Positions 1-8,608 of a stretch of 55,071 nucleotides of DNA are shown in pieces. The notes under the pieces are model-generated. The model did not search any database. It was given only the letters and a program-made list of their open reading frames with translations, and was not told the origin of the DNA. This stretch comes from Flavobacterium pectinovorum (GTDB lineage Bacteria; Bacteroidota; Bacteroidia; Flavobacteriales; Flavobacteriaceae): the NCBI RefSeq assembly GCF_006438875.1, contig NZ_RCZH01000006.1, positions 261,845 to 316,915 of the forward strand, in the 5' to 3' direction. The position numbers and the translations under genes were made by a program. The number at the start of each line of letters is the position of its first letter. Positions within the stretch are counted from its first letter, which is position 1.

Positions 1-705
1 GAATCTCTTCAGGATTTGAAAGCTAAATACGGAGATGCAATTTTGCCACTTACGCTTGACGTAAACAATCGTGCAGATTCGTTTGCTGTTGTACAAAAAG
101 TAAAAGAACATTTTGGAACTATAGACATCCTTATCAATAATGCCGGTTACGCTTTAAATGGCGCTGTTGAAGAAGCAAGCGAAAAAGAAGCCAGAGCACA
201 ATTTGAAACTAATTTCTTTGGAACACTTTGGTTAACACAAGCGGTTTTACCAATTATGAGAAACCAAAAAAGCGGTCATATCATTCAGGTTTCTTCTATT
301 TTAGGAATAGCAACTTTGCCAAATTTAGGTCTTTATAATGCTTCTAAATTTGCGGTGGAAGGTCTTACTGAAACATTATCTCAAGAGGTAAAACAATTTG
401 GAATCAATGTTACTTTGGTTGAACCAAACGGTTATGTAACTGATATCTGGGGTAACGGATTCAACAGCGAAAGCATTGATGCTTACGACGGAATCAAAAA
501 AGCAATTGCTGAACAAGACAATTCTGATTCTTTTGGAAAAACAAGCGCTACCGTTCCGGCAATTGTTAAATTGGTTGAAGCAGAAAATCCTCCATTACGT
601 TTATTCTTAGGAAAAGTTGCATTGCCATTTGCAAAACAAACCTACGAACAAAAACTTGCAACCTGGGAAGAATGGGCTGATGTTTCCGTGGCTGCTCACG
701 GTTAA
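1..705 (+). CDS. SDR family oxidoreductase, 5' end cut by window edge
   Basis: The reading frame is open from base 1 and ends at TAA 703-705, giving 234 residues without a natural start. It is a classical short-chain dehydrogenase/reductase, an NAD(P)-dependent Rossmann-fold enzyme of the cytoplasm. NNAG is encoded at 136-147 and the catalytic YNASK (YxxxK) at 334-348, with a serine in QVSSILG upstream of it. The N-terminal TGxxxGIG cofactor loop, roughly the first 40 residues, lies outside the window. The TTG at 16 is not a convincing start because the frame continues upstream. The protein resembles the SDR encoded at 3865-4710, so the two may be paralogues. The substrate cannot be told from sequence. 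A strong terminator follows. Confidence 0.9.
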   Translation, partial: ESLQDLKAKYGDAILPLTLDVNNRADSFAVVQKVKEHFGTIDILINNAGYALNGAVEEASEKEARAQFETNFFGTLWLTQAVLPIMRNQKSGHIIQVSSILGIATLPNLGLYNASKFAVEGLTETLSQEVKQFGINVTLVEPNGYVTDIWGNGFNSESIDAYDGIKKAIAEQDNSDSFGKTSATVPAIVKLVEAENPPLRLFLGKVALPFAKQTYEQKLATWEEWADVSVAAHG

Positions 706-730
706 TTAAATCCAGCATTTTTAAAACATA

Positions 731-768
731 AACTGCGTAAAAACTAATAATTTTTACGCAGTTTTTTT
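731..768 (+). terminator. Rho-independent terminator after the SDR gene
   Basis: AACTGCGTAAAAA (731-743) pairs perfectly with TTTTTACGCAGTT (751-763) around a 7-nt loop and is followed by a T run. It starts 26 bp after the stop codon. Confidence 0.85.
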
Positions 769-781
769 ACGCATCAAATTT

Positions 782-895
782 AAAAATCCGTTTTTATCCG
801 CGTTTTTACGAAGTAAATCTGTTTTATCCGCGTCATTATAAAGACGCGGATTTAACTGATTCGCTAAAGCGAAAACGCGGATAAAACGGATTTTT
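782..895. repeat. Dispersed long palindrome, ATCCGTTTTTATCCGCG family, copy 1
   Basis: This is an imperfect palindrome of about 114 bp. It opens with AAAAATCCGTTTTTATCCGCG-like sequence and closes with its complement, and its centre is GCGTC-ATTATAAA-GACGC. Near-identical copies lie at 25859-25965 and 40106-40216, where they form the core of terminal-inverted-repeat elements. This copy has no such ends. Confidence 0.85.
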
Positions 896-1093
896 TTATA
901 TTCAATCTATCAACCCTGCTTTAAAAGAAAAATATTAACTTATAATGTAATAAAAAGAAATAAATATTCTGAAAATTATACATTCGAAAATCATTATTTC
1001 TAAAAATCATCTCTCTTCTAATGCTATAATCATAAATTACTCCATTATTTCAGTTTAATCCTCATAAAATTAACAATTCTCTTTGTTTATTTC

Positions 1094-1101
1094 TATATTT
1101 G
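1094..1101 (+). promoter_or_regulatory. Candidate -7 box (TATATTTG)
   Basis: TATATTTG fits the Bacteroidota -7 consensus TAnnTTTG exactly and lies 40 bp before the histidine kinase start codon. No clear -33 TTG is present at the usual distance, so this is tentative. Confidence 0.35.
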
Positions 1102-1140
1102 ATTACTATAAAAACCACTGTTATAAACACTTAGTAATTC

Positions 1141-3591
1141 ATGAAAAAATTTTACTGTTTTCTTTTCCTTATTACTCTTTCCTTCCCTTCATTTTCGCAA
1201 TTACCTTCCTCAACAGCGCACTACGATATCAGGAAAAAGAGAGTGTTGATACAACTTTGCTCTATGTTTTTGTATGGCAAAAATCAAGGAAAAATTGACG
1301 AAGACAGTTCGGCAGTTTTAGCGGCAAAAGCTTATAATTTACCGCTTTCGCTAAGTTATGACGAAGGATATAATGACAATAAAGGAAGCATTATAATTGG
1401 AACTGAATTTATTGAAAAAGGAAATATCAACGCGGTAAAACGACTTTTAGAAAATTCAAAAGACTCGGATCGAATTAAACTATTGCTTCAGCTTGGAAGT
1501 TTTTATCTTTTTAAACCCGGAAAAAAACCGGAAGATCTTCAAAATGCTTTTTCGAATATCAAACAAGCACTTGAACTTAGCAATACGCTTAAAATTCAGA
1601 AATTGCAACATCAGAGTTTAATGCTTCTGGGGAAATATTATGCTCAGGCGAATAATTTAGACGAAAGCAAAAATTGTTTTGCAAAAGTCGTAGCCGAATG
1701 CAAAAAACAAAATGATAAAAAAGCATTGGCTGATGCTCTTGCAAATCAGGCAGTATTTTTACCAAACACAGATCCGCAGAAAGAAATTCTTTTAAATGAA
1801 GTTATAAAATTATACACGGAATTAGGGCTGGACGATAAAAAAATAGAAATGCACATGAAGCTTATAACTGTGCATTATTGGACCGGAAATATCAAACTGG
1901 CTCTTAAAGAGTTTTACCAAAGTTTATATTACCAACGCCAATATGGTTTTAAACATACGCACTTTACCGAAGCTACAATATCCTATGTCGAGCTTTTGCG
2001 ATACAATACCAAAAGTGCCTTATACTATGCTCTAAAAAGTATAAAAACAATGGAAACTATCAACGATTATAACTTTGCTGATATTTTCTATCTCCGTTTT
2101 GGCAATGTATATCTCACACTTGGTCATTATGAAGAAGCACTGGATTTATATAAAAAAAGCATAGAAGCCGGACATCAAAACATTAACAGCGGTGGATTTT
2201 ACAGAAGTTTTGTGAGTCTTGTTTCGGCACTTTCTTCAAGAGGAAAAACTCAGGAAGCGGTTGATTATATCAATTCGATTGTACTGAAATATCCGCCAAA
2301 AGATCTTTTTGATAAAATGATTGTTAATCATGTCAGAGCCGTTTGTTATGAAAACTTAAAGAATTATGCATTGGCAGAAAACTATTTTAAAGAAATGGAT
2401 CTCTGCGCACAAAAGCTTACCGGTCCTGAAACGATATTTGATGTATTAAATTCCTATTCGGCAATGACTGCTTTTTATGCTCACAGACATAGACCTGTGG
2501 AAGCTAAATTTTATGCAGACAAGATTCTGGCGTTATCAAAAGCGTATAAAAGAAATTATATTTCACAAAATCTGGAACTTTCGTTGTCTATAACAGATTC
2601 TTTGAATGGCAATTATCAATCGGCGTTGAAGCATTTTCAGCTTTATAAAAAAATTAATGATTCTTTGGTGGATTTCTCCAAAAACAAACAAATTGAAGAG
2701 CTCAAAATTCAATATGAAACTTTAAATAAAGAGCAAAAAATAAACTTTTTAAACAATCAGTCTTCATTGCAAAAAAGTGAATTGCAAAAATCAAAACTCT
2801 TAAATAATCTGTCGATCTGGAGTTTGATTTTACTATCAATCACAATTGGTTTGCTTTATAACCGATACCGATTAAAGAAACGAAATCATGCTAAACTGGA
2901 ACTTAAAGAAAAGGAAATCAAACAGAAAAATACTAATCTGAGGCATTTACTGAATGAAAAAGAATGGCTTTTAAAAGAGATTCATCATCGGGTGAAAAAC
3001 AATCTTCAAACGGTTATCAGTCTTTTGAATTCTCAATCGGCATATTTGGATAATGATATGGCGTTGTCAGCAATAAAAAATAGTCAGCATAGGATTCATT
3101 CTATGTCATTGATACATCAGAAACTCTATAATTCTGATAATATTTCGACTATAAATATGTCCAATTATATTCGGGAATTAATCGAATATTTGAAAGTATC
3201 GTTTAATCTTGGTCAAAGAATTCGTTTTGAAATCAAAGTTGATTCCTTAGAATTAGATGTTGCACAAGCAATTCCGTTAGGACTTATTTTGAATGAAGCC
3301 ATTACAAATGCAATCAAATATGCTTTTCCGGACGATCATAACGGAATGATTTATGTAACGCTCGAAGCAACAACAGAAAACTATTATTTACTGACCATTC
3401 AGGATAACGGAATTGGTATCGACGGTGACTTTTCTTCAAAAAAAATCAATTCTTTCGGGTTAAGTTTAATCAAAGGATTAAGTGCCGATTTGGACGCTAA
3501 ATTCACGATGGAAAACAATAATGGAACGATATTGAAAATCGAGTTTTTACCGGAACTTCCAATATCAAAAAAAGAATTGAAAATAGAATAA
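1141..3591 (+). CDS. TPR-containing sensor histidine kinase (HisKA_2 type)
   Basis: The protein has 816 residues. It begins with a signal peptide (MKKFYCFLFLITLSFPSFSQ), followed by a largely helical region of TPR-like repeats (about 100-520), a coiled stretch, and one membrane helix at about 557-578. The cytoplasmic kinase follows. EIHHRVKNNL at about 613-622 is the dimerisation/phosphoacceptor box of the HisKA_2 family. The ATPase domain shows the N box (LNEAITNAIKYAF, about 717-729), the G1 box DNGIGI and SFGLSLIKGL. This architecture is common in Bacteroidota, where the periplasmic TPR part senses an unknown signal. No response regulator gene is adjacent, so it is an orphan kinase here. 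It stands alone between repeat-rich gaps. Confidence 0.9.
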   Translation: MKKFYCFLFLITLSFPSFSQLPSSTAHYDIRKKRVLIQLCSMFLYGKNQGKIDEDSSAVLAAKAYNLPLSLSYDEGYNDNKGSIIIGTEFIEKGNINAVKRLLENSKDSDRIKLLLQLGSFYLFKPGKKPEDLQNAFSNIKQALELSNTLKIQKLQHQSLMLLGKYYAQANNLDESKNCFAKVVAECKKQNDKKALADALANQAVFLPNTDPQKEILLNEVIKLYTELGLDDKKIEMHMKLITVHYWTGNIKLALKEFYQSLYYQRQYGFKHTHFTEATISYVELLRYNTKSALYYALKSIKTMETINDYNFADIFYLRFGNVYLTLGHYEEALDLYKKSIEAGHQNINSGGFYRSFVSLVSALSSRGKTQEAVDYINSIVLKYPPKDLFDKMIVNHVRAVCYENLKNYALAENYFKEMDLCAQKLTGPETIFDVLNSYSAMTAFYAHRHRPVEAKFYADKILALSKAYKRNYISQNLELSLSITDSLNGNYQSALKHFQLYKKINDSLVDFSKNKQIEELKIQYETLNKEQKINFLNNQSSLQKSELQKSKLLNNLSIWSLILLSITIGLLYNRYRLKKRNHAKLELKEKEIKQKNTNLRHLLNEKEWLLKEIHHRVKNNLQTVISLLNSQSAYLDNDMALSAIKNSQHRIHSMSLIHQKLYNSDNISTINMSNYIRELIEYLKVSFNLGQRIRFEIKVDSLELDVAQAIPLGLILNEAITNAIKYAFPDDHNGMIYVTLEATTENYYLLTIQDNGIGIDGDFSSKKINSFGLSLIKGLSADLDAKFTMENNNGTILKIEFLPELPISKKELKIE

Positions 3592-3690
3592 CAACGCAAT
3601 CATGCGATTATTTTTAACACATAGAAACATAGTTTTGTTTACTGAAAATAAGGCGTTTCACTTATCAAAATGCACAAAGCAGTCTTCAGG

Positions 3691-3870
3691 CAATGTCATT
3701 AAACTAAGGAAAAATCTATAATGCTATCGTGAATAAATTTCGCGCAAAGACGCAAAGACGCAAAGGTTTTGTCATTTCGACCGAAGGGAGAAATCACATC
3801 CAGAGAGCGACGAAACGCGAATCCGTAAAGCGATTTCTTCCTTCGGTCGAATGACAATATGGGTTTAAGC
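3691..3870. repeat. Left part of a TIR element, right end missing
   Basis: It starts with CAATGTCATTAAACTAAGG, a variant of the 18-bp terminal repeat described at 40059. It then carries GCGCAAAGACGCAAAG-like tandem 8-mers and a GTCATTTCGACCGAAGGGAG palindrome (3771-3856). It stops at TTTAAGC, where the expected right terminal repeat is replaced by the 3' end of the SDR gene. The SDR stop codon (3865-3867) lies in that TTTAAG junction. Confidence 0.7.
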
Positions 3871-4710
3871 TCCAAAATCTGTAGAAAAAGTAAAATCTTT
3901 ATTCGCTTCGATTTCATTTTTTAAGGAATCGATTTTATAATTAGCGAATTGATACGCGTCAGATCCCGTCAATAAATGAAGCGGCGGTTCCGGCCATTTT
4001 GTAACTTCTACAATTAATGCAGCTACTTTTTCGGGATCACCCAATTGTTTTCCCGGAAGATCTTCCTGATGCGAACGCACAGCATCACGAATTCCCGTAT
4101 AAGCCTCGATTGGTTCCGAAGATGTGATCAACGAACTGCTGTTTAAAAAATTCGTGCGAACATAACCCGGTTCAATAAGCGTTACCTTTATCCCGAAGGG
4201 TTTGACCTCTTGTACAAGTGCCTCAGAGATCGCTTCTACTGCAAACTTTGTACTGCAATATATTCCCCAGCCAGCGCCGGCAAGTAATCCAAATACAGAA
4301 GAAAGATTTATAATATGTCCATATTTTGCTGCTCTCATATGTGGCAAAATTGCTCTGGTCACATTTAGCAATCCAAATACATTGACATCAAAATTGGCTC
4401 GTACCTCCGCGTCAGAACTTTCCTCGATCCCGCCTATTAAACCGTATCCGGCATTATTTACTAGATATTCAATAGATTCAAATTGTGCCAAAGTATCTTT
4501 TACCGCTTGTTTTACGCTTGATTCATTGACCAAATCGACCTCAAGCGGAAGAAAGTTTGGCGACGAAATTCCAACAGCTTTCTTTAATGATTTAACATTT
4601 CTTACCGTTGCGGCTACATTATATCCTTGTGCCAATAATTGTTTGACCAAAATGAGTCCAATTCCTTGGGAAGTTCCGGTTATAAACCACGTTTTATCTT
4701 GATTTTTCAT
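3865..4710 (-). CDS. SDR family NAD(P)-dependent oxidoreductase
   Basis: The protein has 281 residues, the normal length for a classical short-chain dehydrogenase. The cofactor loop TGTSQGIG is at about 12-19, NNAGYG follows in the middle, and the active site has NLSSVFG with the catalytic YCSTK (YxxxK). The start ATG at 4710 is the only one that keeps the full Rossmann beta-strand (WFITGTSQG). The enzyme is cytosolic and its substrate is unknown. The gene is flanked on both sides by halves of the same repeat family, the left half at 3691-3870 and the right half at 4849-4980. The last codons sit directly at the repeat junction, so the C-terminus may have been trimmed or reshaped there. It resembles the SDR at 1-705. 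Confidence 0.92.
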   Translation of the reverse strand: MKNQDKTWFITGTSQGIGLILVKQLLAQGYNVAATVRNVKSLKKAVGISSPNFLPLEVDLVNESSVKQAVKDTLAQFESIEYLVNNAGYGLIGGIEESSDAEVRANFDVNVFGLLNVTRAILPHMRAAKYGHIINLSSVFGLLAGAGWGIYCSTKFAVEAISEALVQEVKPFGIKVTLIEPGYVRTNFLNSSSLITSSEPIEAYTGIRDAVRSHQEDLPGKQLGDPEKVAALIVEVTKWPEPPLHLLTGSDAYQFANYKIDSLKNEIEANKDFTFSTDFGA

Positions 4711-4848
4711 AATCTTATTATTAATTTTAATTCGTTGGGGTAATTAGTTTTAACGCATAGTCCCGAAGCTTCGTGATAGATTTTGCAAACTCAAAAAAGG
4801 CGTTTTACTTTTTTAATCTCTAGCAAAGGTGCAAAATCCCAAAGGTTT

Positions 4849-4980
4849 TGTCATTTCGACGGAGGAGAAATCACACTAGTAGCTACGTACCGATAAGCCC
4901 CAATCTTTGTCGAATTACGCGTGTGATTTCTCCTCCGTCGAAATGACAATATTGTGTTTAAGCTTAACTTAATGACATTG
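4849..4980. repeat. Right part of a TIR element, left end missing
   Basis: A TGTCATTTCGACGGAGGAGA palindrome (4849-4949) is followed by GTTTAAG and the perfect right terminal repeat CTTAACTTAATGACATTG (4963-4980). The upstream sequence from 4771 (GATAGATTTTGCAAACTC...) is degenerate and has no left terminal repeat. Together with 3691-3870 it brackets the SDR gene. The rest of the gap 4711-5063 shows no gene. Confidence 0.7.
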
Positions 4981-5063
4981 AGCTCCGCGATTATGTGTTA
5001 AATGAAATTTCTGCAATTACACCCAACGAGTTATGTTTATTATTTTATTTATAAAATAGAAAC

Positions 5064-6083
5064 TTATTTCTTTCCATTTTCTTTAATGTCTTTATAAGCA
5101 TTTGGAACATTGAAATTAAAATGAAGCCAATTGAAAAGTTCGTATCCTTTATCAAATTCTTTCATTGTAACCGAAGTCTTTGTTTGCTCTAAAGTCAGAC
5201 CGTTTTTGACTGCCGCTTCAACATTTGTTTTTAATGCTTCGACATAATCAATGGTATATTTTATTCCTGCTTTATTCGTAACTCGGCCATGACCGGGAAC
5301 TACAACATCTTTATCGCCAATCATGTTATAAATTTTATTCAGATTGTTAACCGGTTCCAGAAAATAGCCATCAAACAACCACGGAATCGTTGGACTTTCA
5401 GCAATAAAAGGATTTCCTGCCCACAATACATTTCCCATAGCCGATTTTAAATACACGAATAAATCTGCCGGAGATTGTGCCGTTCCAACGTTTATAATTT
5501 CTACGATATTTCCTTTTCCCATATCAACTTTCATGGTTTCATTGATTGAGATTGTAATATCTGCGGGACGATAAACGCTTTCTTCAATTCCTCTTCCTTT
5601 ACCAAAAAGCATAATCATAAACTGTTTGATATTATCGTAATTTTTAGAAAGATTGTCTTTGCAGAATTGATTCTGAATAACAATTGTTTCTTTTGGAAGC
5701 AAATAATTTCCAAAACAATGATCGCCGTGATCGCTGGTATTTATGGCATAAACGATTGGCTTATCAGTCACACTTCTAATTAATTTATAAAGCTGGTCAT
5801 AAAGTCTTTTGCATAACATAGTTTCGATAAGCAAAACGCCTTTATCACCTACAATAAATCCTGCCGAAGTCGCTTGTGCGATACCTTTTGTGGTTTCAGT
5901 TTCAGCAGTTTCCGGCGCAACCGAATAAACATTTTCTGAGATTTTATTCAGTTTTAAAACCACTTTGTTAGCATCCCAAATTGGGACATGATCCGGCATT
6001 GGAAACTGTGCGTACATTGCCGTATTACACAAAAAAAGCAATACTACGAATGCAAAACCTAAGATGTTCTTTTGAGTTTTCAT
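5064..6083 (-). CDS. Exported metallo-beta-lactamase-fold protein with altered metal site
   Basis: The protein has 339 residues with a signal peptide (cleavage near MYAQ, about residue 26), so it is probably periplasmic. The fold is that of the MBL superfamily, but the HxHxDH motif reads NTSDHGDH at 115-122, so the first His is Ser117. The usual GHSPGD-type His is Gln203 (GTAQSPAD), and the bridging Asp of AGD is Asn224 (WAGNPF). The second-site ligands His119, Asp121, His122 and the late PGHG are kept in part. A family member with this pattern could bind a single metal or none. The gene lies 24 bp downstream of the alpha/beta hydrolase, on the same strand, and is probably cotranscribed with it. 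Its substrate is unknown. Confidence 0.85.
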   Translation of the reverse strand: MKTQKNILGFAFVVLLFLCNTAMYAQFPMPDHVPIWDANKVVLKLNKISENVYSVAPETAETETTKGIAQATSAGFIVGDKGVLLIETMLCKRLYDQLYKLIRSVTDKPIVYAINTSDHGDHCFGNYLLPKETIVIQNQFCKDNLSKNYDNIKQFMIMLFGKGRGIEESVYRPADITISINETMKVDMGKGNIVEIINVGTAQSPADLFVYLKSAMGNVLWAGNPFIAESPTIPWLFDGYFLEPVNNLNKIYNMIGDKDVVVPGHGRVTNKAGIKYTIDYVEALKTNVEAAVKNGLTLEQTKTSVTMKEFDKGYELFNWLHFNFNVPNAYKDIKENGKK

Positions 6084-6107
6084 GATGATTATTTTATTAT
6101 GCTAAAG

Positions 6108-7121
6108 TTATTTTGCAAGGAAAAAAGCCAATAAATCTTTTTGAACCTGAGCCGTATTTTCCTGAACCAGCCAATGTCCTGAACCTGCAATTTTGGACTC
6201 CGTTACATTCTCTGCAACCAATTTTGAATGGTCTTTTAAGAATGCTGCCGCAAAATATTCTCCTCCCATAGCGAGCAAAGGCATTTTTAGTTTTGTTTTC
6301 ATAAAGATTAAATTGTCTTTTCCGTCCTGCGGAAAATTTCCGAACCATTTAAAACTTGATTTTGCTGCATCTTTTACTGCATACGCTCTCACGAATTCAG
6401 CTGTTTCTTCTGGTGTAAAAGGATCTTTTACGTGTCCAACCATTGGCCAGAAATTGGTCAAAAACTCTTTTTCTTTTCCCTTAACAATATCTCCGGAAGC
6501 TGGCCATGCAAAAAATCCAAACCACCATGCTGAAGCTGATACTTTTGACCAAACCGGCTCAATTCCCGGAAGCAAAGCATCCATTAAAGCTATCTTTTTT
6601 ACTTCGCTGCCATATTGCGCCGCATAAGCATACGCTACCATTAACCCAATATCGTGACCTGCAAGATTGATATTTGTGTAGCCAAGTTTTTTGACCAGTT
6701 CGTGAATATCTGTTGCCATCGTTTTTTTGTCGTAACCACCTTCCGGTTTGTCAGACTCGCCTACTCCTCTTAAATCCGGTGCGATAACCGTAAAATGTTT
6801 GGATAGTTCCGGAAGGAGGCGATTCCACATGTACCAGTTTTGACCAAAACCATGAACTAATACTAATGGATCGCCCTTTCCGCCAATTACATAATGAATT
6901 TTTACACCATTGACCAATGCCGTTTCATGTTTAAAATTTGCCGGCGGATCTGCTGGTTTTGTTACTGCTGAATCTGCTGTTGCAGTCGACTCTTCGGCAA
7001 CTGTTTTTATAGGTTCTTCTTTTTTATTGCATGATGCAAATGATAAAAAACTGATTACTAAAAGGCCTAAAAAACCTTTTGAAGTTTTTGACCATAAATT
7101 TTGGTTAGAAATTGATTTCAT
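6108..7121 (-). CDS. Alpha/beta hydrolase lipoprotein, epoxide hydrolase/dehalogenase-like
   Basis: The protein has 337 residues. The N-terminus carries a lipobox-like FLSFASC with Cys31 and a Ala/Thr/Glu-rich linker, so it is probably membrane anchored. HGFGQNWYMW at about 90-99 is the oxyanion/HGxP-like loop. The nucleophile elbow GHDIG at 155-159 has Asp157 rather than Ser, as in epoxide hydrolases and haloalkane dehalogenases. The catalytic His is in GSGHWLVQE near the C-terminus. The downstream MBL-fold gene is close enough for an operon. It is read divergently from the Crp/Fnr gene at 7408, which is a candidate regulator. The precise substrate class is inferred from the Asp nucleophile only. 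Confidence 0.88.
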   Translation of the reverse strand: MKSISNQNLWSKTSKGFLGLLVISFLSFASCNKKEEPIKTVAEESTATADSAVTKPADPPANFKHETALVNGVKIHYVIGGKGDPLVLVHGFGQNWYMWNRLLPELSKHFTVIAPDLRGVGESDKPEGGYDKKTMATDIHELVKKLGYTNINLAGHDIGLMVAYAYAAQYGSEVKKIALMDALLPGIEPVWSKVSASAWWFGFFAWPASGDIVKGKEKEFLTNFWPMVGHVKDPFTPEETAEFVRAYAVKDAAKSSFKWFGNFPQDGKDNLIFMKTKLKMPLLAMGGEYFAAAFLKDHSKLVAENVTESKIAGSGHWLVQENTAQVQKDLLAFFLAK

Positions 7122-7407
7122 GATTTTATATTTAAAGTTGTTAAATGCTTTCTAAAAGGCTAGAATTGTGCCTAAGACGCTAAACCCAGTAAATACAAGG
7201 TTTTACACATTTAAAAAATGAAATAAAATGTTGTATATCGTTATTATTTATAAAATATTGACGATATAACACTAAAATCAAAGCTGCTTTGATTCTTACA
7301 ATACGAAGATTCTTTTATCCTTCAATACGGTAAATTTTATAACTTTATCGTTTTCTAATAAAGCTCAGCAAACTTTAGATTAAAGCTTCTGTCCAAACAA
7401 ATTCAAA

Positions 7408-7971
7408 ATGGAAATCGACACAATTCTAGACGAAATATTTAAATTACCTGAAGAATCAAAAACTGCCTTAAAACTAAATATTTCTCAGATAAAATATCCA
7501 AAAGGGCACATTCTCTTAAATGCGGGCAAAGTCGAATCGAATATTTATTTTATAAAAAAAGGAATCGTTCGTGCTTATGTAAATCAGAATGATAATGAAA
7601 TTACTTTTTGGTTTGGGAAAGAAGGTCAAACTGTAATTTCGATGAAAAGTTATACGCAGGATGAAAAAGGATATGAAGATATTGAGCTTCTTGAAGATTG
7701 TGAACTCTATGAATTAAAAAAAGAAAACCTTCAAAAATTATTCGAAACTGATATTCATATTGCAAATTGGGGCAGAAAATTTGCAGAAATTGAACTTGTA
7801 AAAACAGAAGAACGATTGATTTCCCGTCAATTTAAAAATGCTACTGATCGCTATTTGGAATTATTAACGTATCATCCTGAATTAATTAGAAGAATCCAAC
7901 TGGGACATATTGCTTCTTATCTCGGAATTACACAAGTTAGCTTAAGCAGAATAAGAGCGGAGATAAAATAA
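7408..7971 (+). CDS. Crp/Fnr family transcriptional regulator
   Basis: The protein has 187 residues, typical of the short Bacteroidota Crp/Fnr group. An N-terminal cyclic-nucleotide-binding-like beta barrel (about 20-115, with GHILLNAGKVESNIYFIKKG) is followed by the connecting helix and a winged HTH (about 145-187, GHIASYLGITQVSLSRIR). No cysteine cluster for an iron-sulfur centre is visible, so it is not a classical Fnr. It is divergent from the hydrolase/MBL pair and 179 bp upstream of the sugE-like gene, so either could be its target. The effector is unknown. Confidence 0.9.
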   Translation: MEIDTILDEIFKLPEESKTALKLNISQIKYPKGHILLNAGKVESNIYFIKKGIVRAYVNQNDNEITFWFGKEGQTVISMKSYTQDEKGYEDIELLEDCELYELKKENLQKLFETDIHIANWGRKFAEIELVKTEERLISRQFKNATDRYLELLTYHPELIRRIQLGHIASYLGITQVSLSRIRAEIK

Positions 7972-7991
7972 TACCGATTGTATATTCAATA

Positions 7992-8077
7992 TAGTCCAAT
8001 TGTATTGTACTATTTTCATATTACATCAGCATTATACCAGAAAACATTGGACTAAAATATAAATAAAACTGGTATAA
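7992..8077. promoter_or_regulatory. Interleaved inverted repeats upstream of the SMR gene
   Basis: Two exact 9-bp inverted repeats are interleaved in the order A-B-A'-B'. A is TAGTCCAAT (7992-8000) with A' ATTGGACTA (8046-8054), and B is TTATACCAG (8032-8040) with B' CTGGTATAA (8069-8077). As DNA this gives two TGGACTA/TGGTATA half-sites in each orientation, which resembles MocR/GntR-type operators. As RNA it would have H-type pseudoknot topology. It ends 73 bp before the start codon of the gene at 8151. Confidence 0.6.
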
Positions 8078-8150
8078 ATTCATTTTTTATCATTTGTTAA
8101 ATTTTATTTATGCCAGGAAACGGAACTTTGCCAAATAAAATTTTAACAAT

Positions 8151-8477
8151 ATGAACTGGATTATTTTAATTATTGCGGGACTGTTTGAAGTTTCGTTTGC
8201 AACTTGTCTCGGAAAAGCAAAAGAAGCTGTTGGTACGGATGTTTATTTATGGTACACAGGCTTTTTTGTATCACTAACCGTAAGTATGCTGTTACTTATC
8301 AAAGCAACTGAAACCTTACCTATTGGAACTGCTTATGCTGTCTGGACGGGAATTGGAGCTGTAGGAACAGTATTAATGGGAATCTTTGTTTTTAAGGAAC
8401 CTGCTGAATTTTGGAGATTGGTTTTTCTAACTACATTGGTTGGTTCAATCATAGGTCTTAAAGCAGTTTCACATTAA
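8151..8477 (+). CDS. sugE: SMR-family exporter, SugE/Gdx type
   Basis: The protein has 108 residues and four membrane helices, the standard size for small multidrug resistance proteins of the inner membrane. The conserved membrane-embedded glutamate is Glu13 (IAGLFEV). The stretch GTAYAVWTGIGAVGTV matches the SugE/Gdx branch, which exports guanidinium-like cations by proton antiport, rather than the polyaromatic-cation Qac branch. It is a single gene, so a homodimer is expected. The interleaved inverted repeats at 7992-8077 are its likely control region. The subfamily call rests on the TGIGAVG motif and overall similarity to E. coli SugE. Confidence 0.88.
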   Translation: MNWIILIIAGLFEVSFATCLGKAKEAVGTDVYLWYTGFFVSLTVSMLLLIKATETLPIGTAYAVWTGIGAVGTVLMGIFVFKEPAEFWRLVFLTTLVGSIIGLKAVSH

Positions 8478-8548
8478 TCAAAACTGATCGCATTTTAAAT
8501 TTTTATGGTTACTGATGTAAACTTTAAAAATCTAATCCTGATATTTAT

Positions 8549-8582
8549 AAAAAGCTCAATTCGTAAGAATTGAGCTTTTTTC
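8549..8582. terminator. Bidirectional terminator between convergent genes
   Basis: AAAAGCTCAATTC-GTAA-GAATTGAGCTTTTTT is a perfect stem with A and T runs on both sides. It lies between the plus-strand SMR gene and the minus-strand glycosidase gene and can serve both. Confidence 0.85.
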
Positions 8583-8608
8583 GTTCTTCCATAAATAGTA
8601 TGGATTTT

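Noticed and set aside
1083..1298. 71-codon frame overlapping the start of the histidine kinase
   Set aside because: It overlaps the kinase signal peptide region in another frame and has no protein-like pattern.
4202..4702. Plus-strand 166-codon frame
   Set aside because: It is antisense to the well-supported SDR gene, with Ser/Pro/Thr-rich unstructured translation.
7972..8150. Known guanidine riboswitch (types I-III) before the SugE-like gene
   Set aside because: The conserved ykkC or mini-ykkC sequences could not be found. Only the interleaved 9-bp repeats are present.
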